From Burkholderiales bacterium (GTDB taxonomy: Bacteria; Pseudomonadota; Gammaproteobacteria; Burkholderiales; WYBJ01): a stretch of 64,000 bases of DNA. Both the position numbers and the translations under genes were made by a program. The notes under the pieces were generated by a model. It saw only the letters and a program-made list of their open reading frames with translations. It was not told the DNA's origin and ran no database searches. The stretch spans positions 1 through 64,000 of the forward strand of contig JALHQN010000012.1 in NCBI GenBank assembly GCA_022841915.1, read 5' to 3'. Within the stretch, counting starts at the first letter, position 1. The number at the start of each line of letters is the position of its first letter. Positions 62,836 to 64,000 of the stretch are shown piece after piece.

Positions 62836-64000
62836 GTGACCACAAGATCGATCAATACCACGCGCCGTAGCCTGCTCAAAAGCTCGGCGTCGCTGACCGT
62901 CGCACCGTTCGTAGCGACGTTCGGCATGATGGCCGCCCGCAGTGCGCAGGCGCAGAGTTGCAACCGCTATACCGAAATGCAACGCAGCCCCTACGGCCCG
63001 TTGGTTGAGGCACGCGATCTCGTCACCGGACTGCCGCTGCTCCATCTGCCCATGGGCTTCAGCTACAAGTCCATGGGATGGCGCGACGATCCCATGGTGG
63101 GCGGCATCCCCTGCCCGTCCAACCACGATGGCATGGGCGTGGTGCAGAGCCGCCGCGTCGGCCGCAGCACCGAGATCTACCTGATCCGCAATCACGAGAT
63201 CGGCATGAGCGGCACCCGCCGCCTGATCGACAGCAGCGCCCCCATTTACGACAAGGACGGCACCGGGAACCTGCCCGCGGGCGGCACGACCATCCTCGTC
63301 GTGCGCGACGGTAATCTGGTGGAAGTGCGCCCGGGCCTGGGCGGCACGATGGTGAACTGTGCGGGCGGCGTCACGCCGTGGGGCACCTGGCTCACCTGCG
63401 AGGAAAACACGACTGATCGCACTGCGGTCGGCGGCCGCAAACACGGCTATGTGTTCGAGGTGGACGTCGACCCGACCAACACGACCGCTCAGCCGATCAT
63501 CCCGATGGGGCGCTTTCGCCACGAATCGGTCGGCATCGACCCGACCAACAACTTCTGCTACCAGACCGAGGACTTGAGCCCCGTCTCCGGCCTTTATCGC
63601 TACGAGCCCGACAACACGATCGGCGGCGTCAACGCCTATGCCGACGGCGGCAAGCTCAAAGCGGCCCGCATCGCATCGATCGTGCGCTCGGGCTCGACGA
63701 CGCTGGAGGAGGCGAACCAAACGGGCTTCGGCTCACCTTGCCTAGGCGACGAGTATGTCCTGGAGTGGGTCGAGATTGCCGATCCGGACGCTGCTCCGGT
63801 CACGATCAACGTGCTCGGCACGAATCGCAACGTCAGCGGCCCGTTCGCCCAGGCATGGGCGGCTGGCTGCGCGCGCATGCTGCGCGGCGAAGGTGTCTGG
63901 TATCACGCCGGCAAGATGTACTTCGTCGATACCTCGGCGGGCGGTGAAGGGTGCGTGTGGGAGTTGCTGCTCGCCACCCAGCGCATCCGCTGCATCTACG
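62836..64000 (+). CDS. PhoX-type alkaline phosphatase, DUF839 family (3' end outside window)
   Basis: The first 388 residues of a Tat-exported enzyme. The twin-arginine signal TRRSLLKSS (Arg10-Arg11) with a cleavage region SAQAQS leads to the PhoX/DUF839 beta-propeller: GFSYKSMGWRDDPM, IYLIRNHEIGM, GGVTPWGTWLTCEENTTD, GRFRHESVGIDPT, CYQTEDLSPVSGLYRY and LEEANQTGFGSPCLGDEY. PhoX uses calcium and iron to hydrolyse phosphate esters. The GTG start has AGGGAG upstream. Nearby pstSCAB fits a phosphate role, but only a half Pho box is seen here. Confidence 0.93.
   Translation, partial: MTTRSINTTRRSLLKSSASLTVAPFVATFGMMAARSAQAQSCNRYTEMQRSPYGPLVEARDLVTGLPLLHLPMGFSYKSMGWRDDPMVGGIPCPSNHDGMGVVQSRRVGRSTEIYLIRNHEIGMSGTRRLIDSSAPIYDKDGTGNLPAGGTTILVVRDGNLVEVRPGLGGTMVNCAGGVTPWGTWLTCEENTTDRTAVGGRKHGYVFEVDVDPTNTTAQPIIPMGRFRHESVGIDPTNNFCYQTEDLSPVSGLYRYEPDNTIGGVNAYADGGKLKAARIASIVRSGSTTLEEANQTGFGSPCLGDEYVLEWVEIADPDAAPVTINVLGTNRNVSGPFAQAWAAGCARMLRGEGVWYHAGKMYFVDTSAGGEGCVWELLLATQRIRCIY

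Noticed and set aside
61810-63720. 636-codon minus-strand frame across the glycosyltransferase and phoX
   Set aside because: Spans two convincing plus-strand genes and an intergenic region and has no family features.

Overview
The window looks like a chromosomal segment of a motile, free-living, high-GC Gram-negative bacterium, most likely a betaproteobacterium of the Burkholderiales/Rhodocyclales type. The evidence is three stand-alone Bug/TctC-type periplasmic binding proteins, a fliC-flaG-fliD-fliS-fliT-fliK-flhB'-ycgR flagellar block, LPS genes, and strongly GC-biased third codon positions that leave many long antisense shadow ORFs. No tRNA, rRNA, IS element, phage gene or CRISPR array was seen.

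Layout. 1-8.5 kb (minus strand): a chemotaxis cluster read leftwards, mcp3-cheY-cheA-cheW-(cheW relic)-mcp2-mcp1, the last cut by the window edge. 8.8-15.9 kb (plus): a four-gene phosphorelay of a giant PAS/GAF histidine kinase, a single-domain receiver, a REC-PAS-HisKA_3 kinase and a LuxR-type regulator. 16.1-19.6 kb: two related diguanylate cyclases separated by a decayed TPR gene, the first behind a sigma-28-like promoter. 19.8-26.8 kb: flagellin, cap, export chaperones, a hook-length-like protein, a stand-alone FlhB C-terminal-like protein and a c-di-GMP-binding PilZ brake. 26.8-30 kb (minus): sirtuin plus cupin, and a cyclic-nucleotide-gated patatin phospholipase. 30.4-39 kb: a hybrid kinase, a methyltransferase, a TauD-type dioxygenase, a VOC protein, two Bug proteins and pyruvate kinase. 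39.4-51.8 kb: a very large cyclic beta-1,2-glucan synthase coupled to the Na+/H+ antiporter gene nhaA, then four small envelope proteins (two-TM protein, membrane-anchored Cache-like protein, BON lipoprotein, OmpA-like protein), together resembling an osmotic/envelope adaptation region. 51.8-53.3 kb is almost gene-free but rich in palindromes. 53.3-54.3 kb: a third Bug protein. 54.5-58.5 kb (minus): pstSCAB behind a clear Pho box, without phoU. 58.9-62.5 kb: methyltransferase, O-antigen ligase, a decayed LPS-kinase-like gene and a GT4 glycosyltransferase. The window ends inside a Tat-exported PhoX-type phosphatase.

How it fits together. Chemotaxis, a large sensory relay, c-di-GMP synthesis and a PilZ brake lie next to the late flagellar genes, so the first 27 kb reads as one motility-control region. 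The second half handles the envelope: osmoregulated periplasmic glucan, sodium/proton exchange, phosphate uptake and LPS. The observations judged most unusual are an MCP-like protein carrying a CheZ-type phosphatase motif next to cheY, the decayed cheW and TPR/CHAT-like genes, the 21-bp perfect palindrome in front of the patatin gene, and the translationally coupled glucan synthase/NhaA pair.
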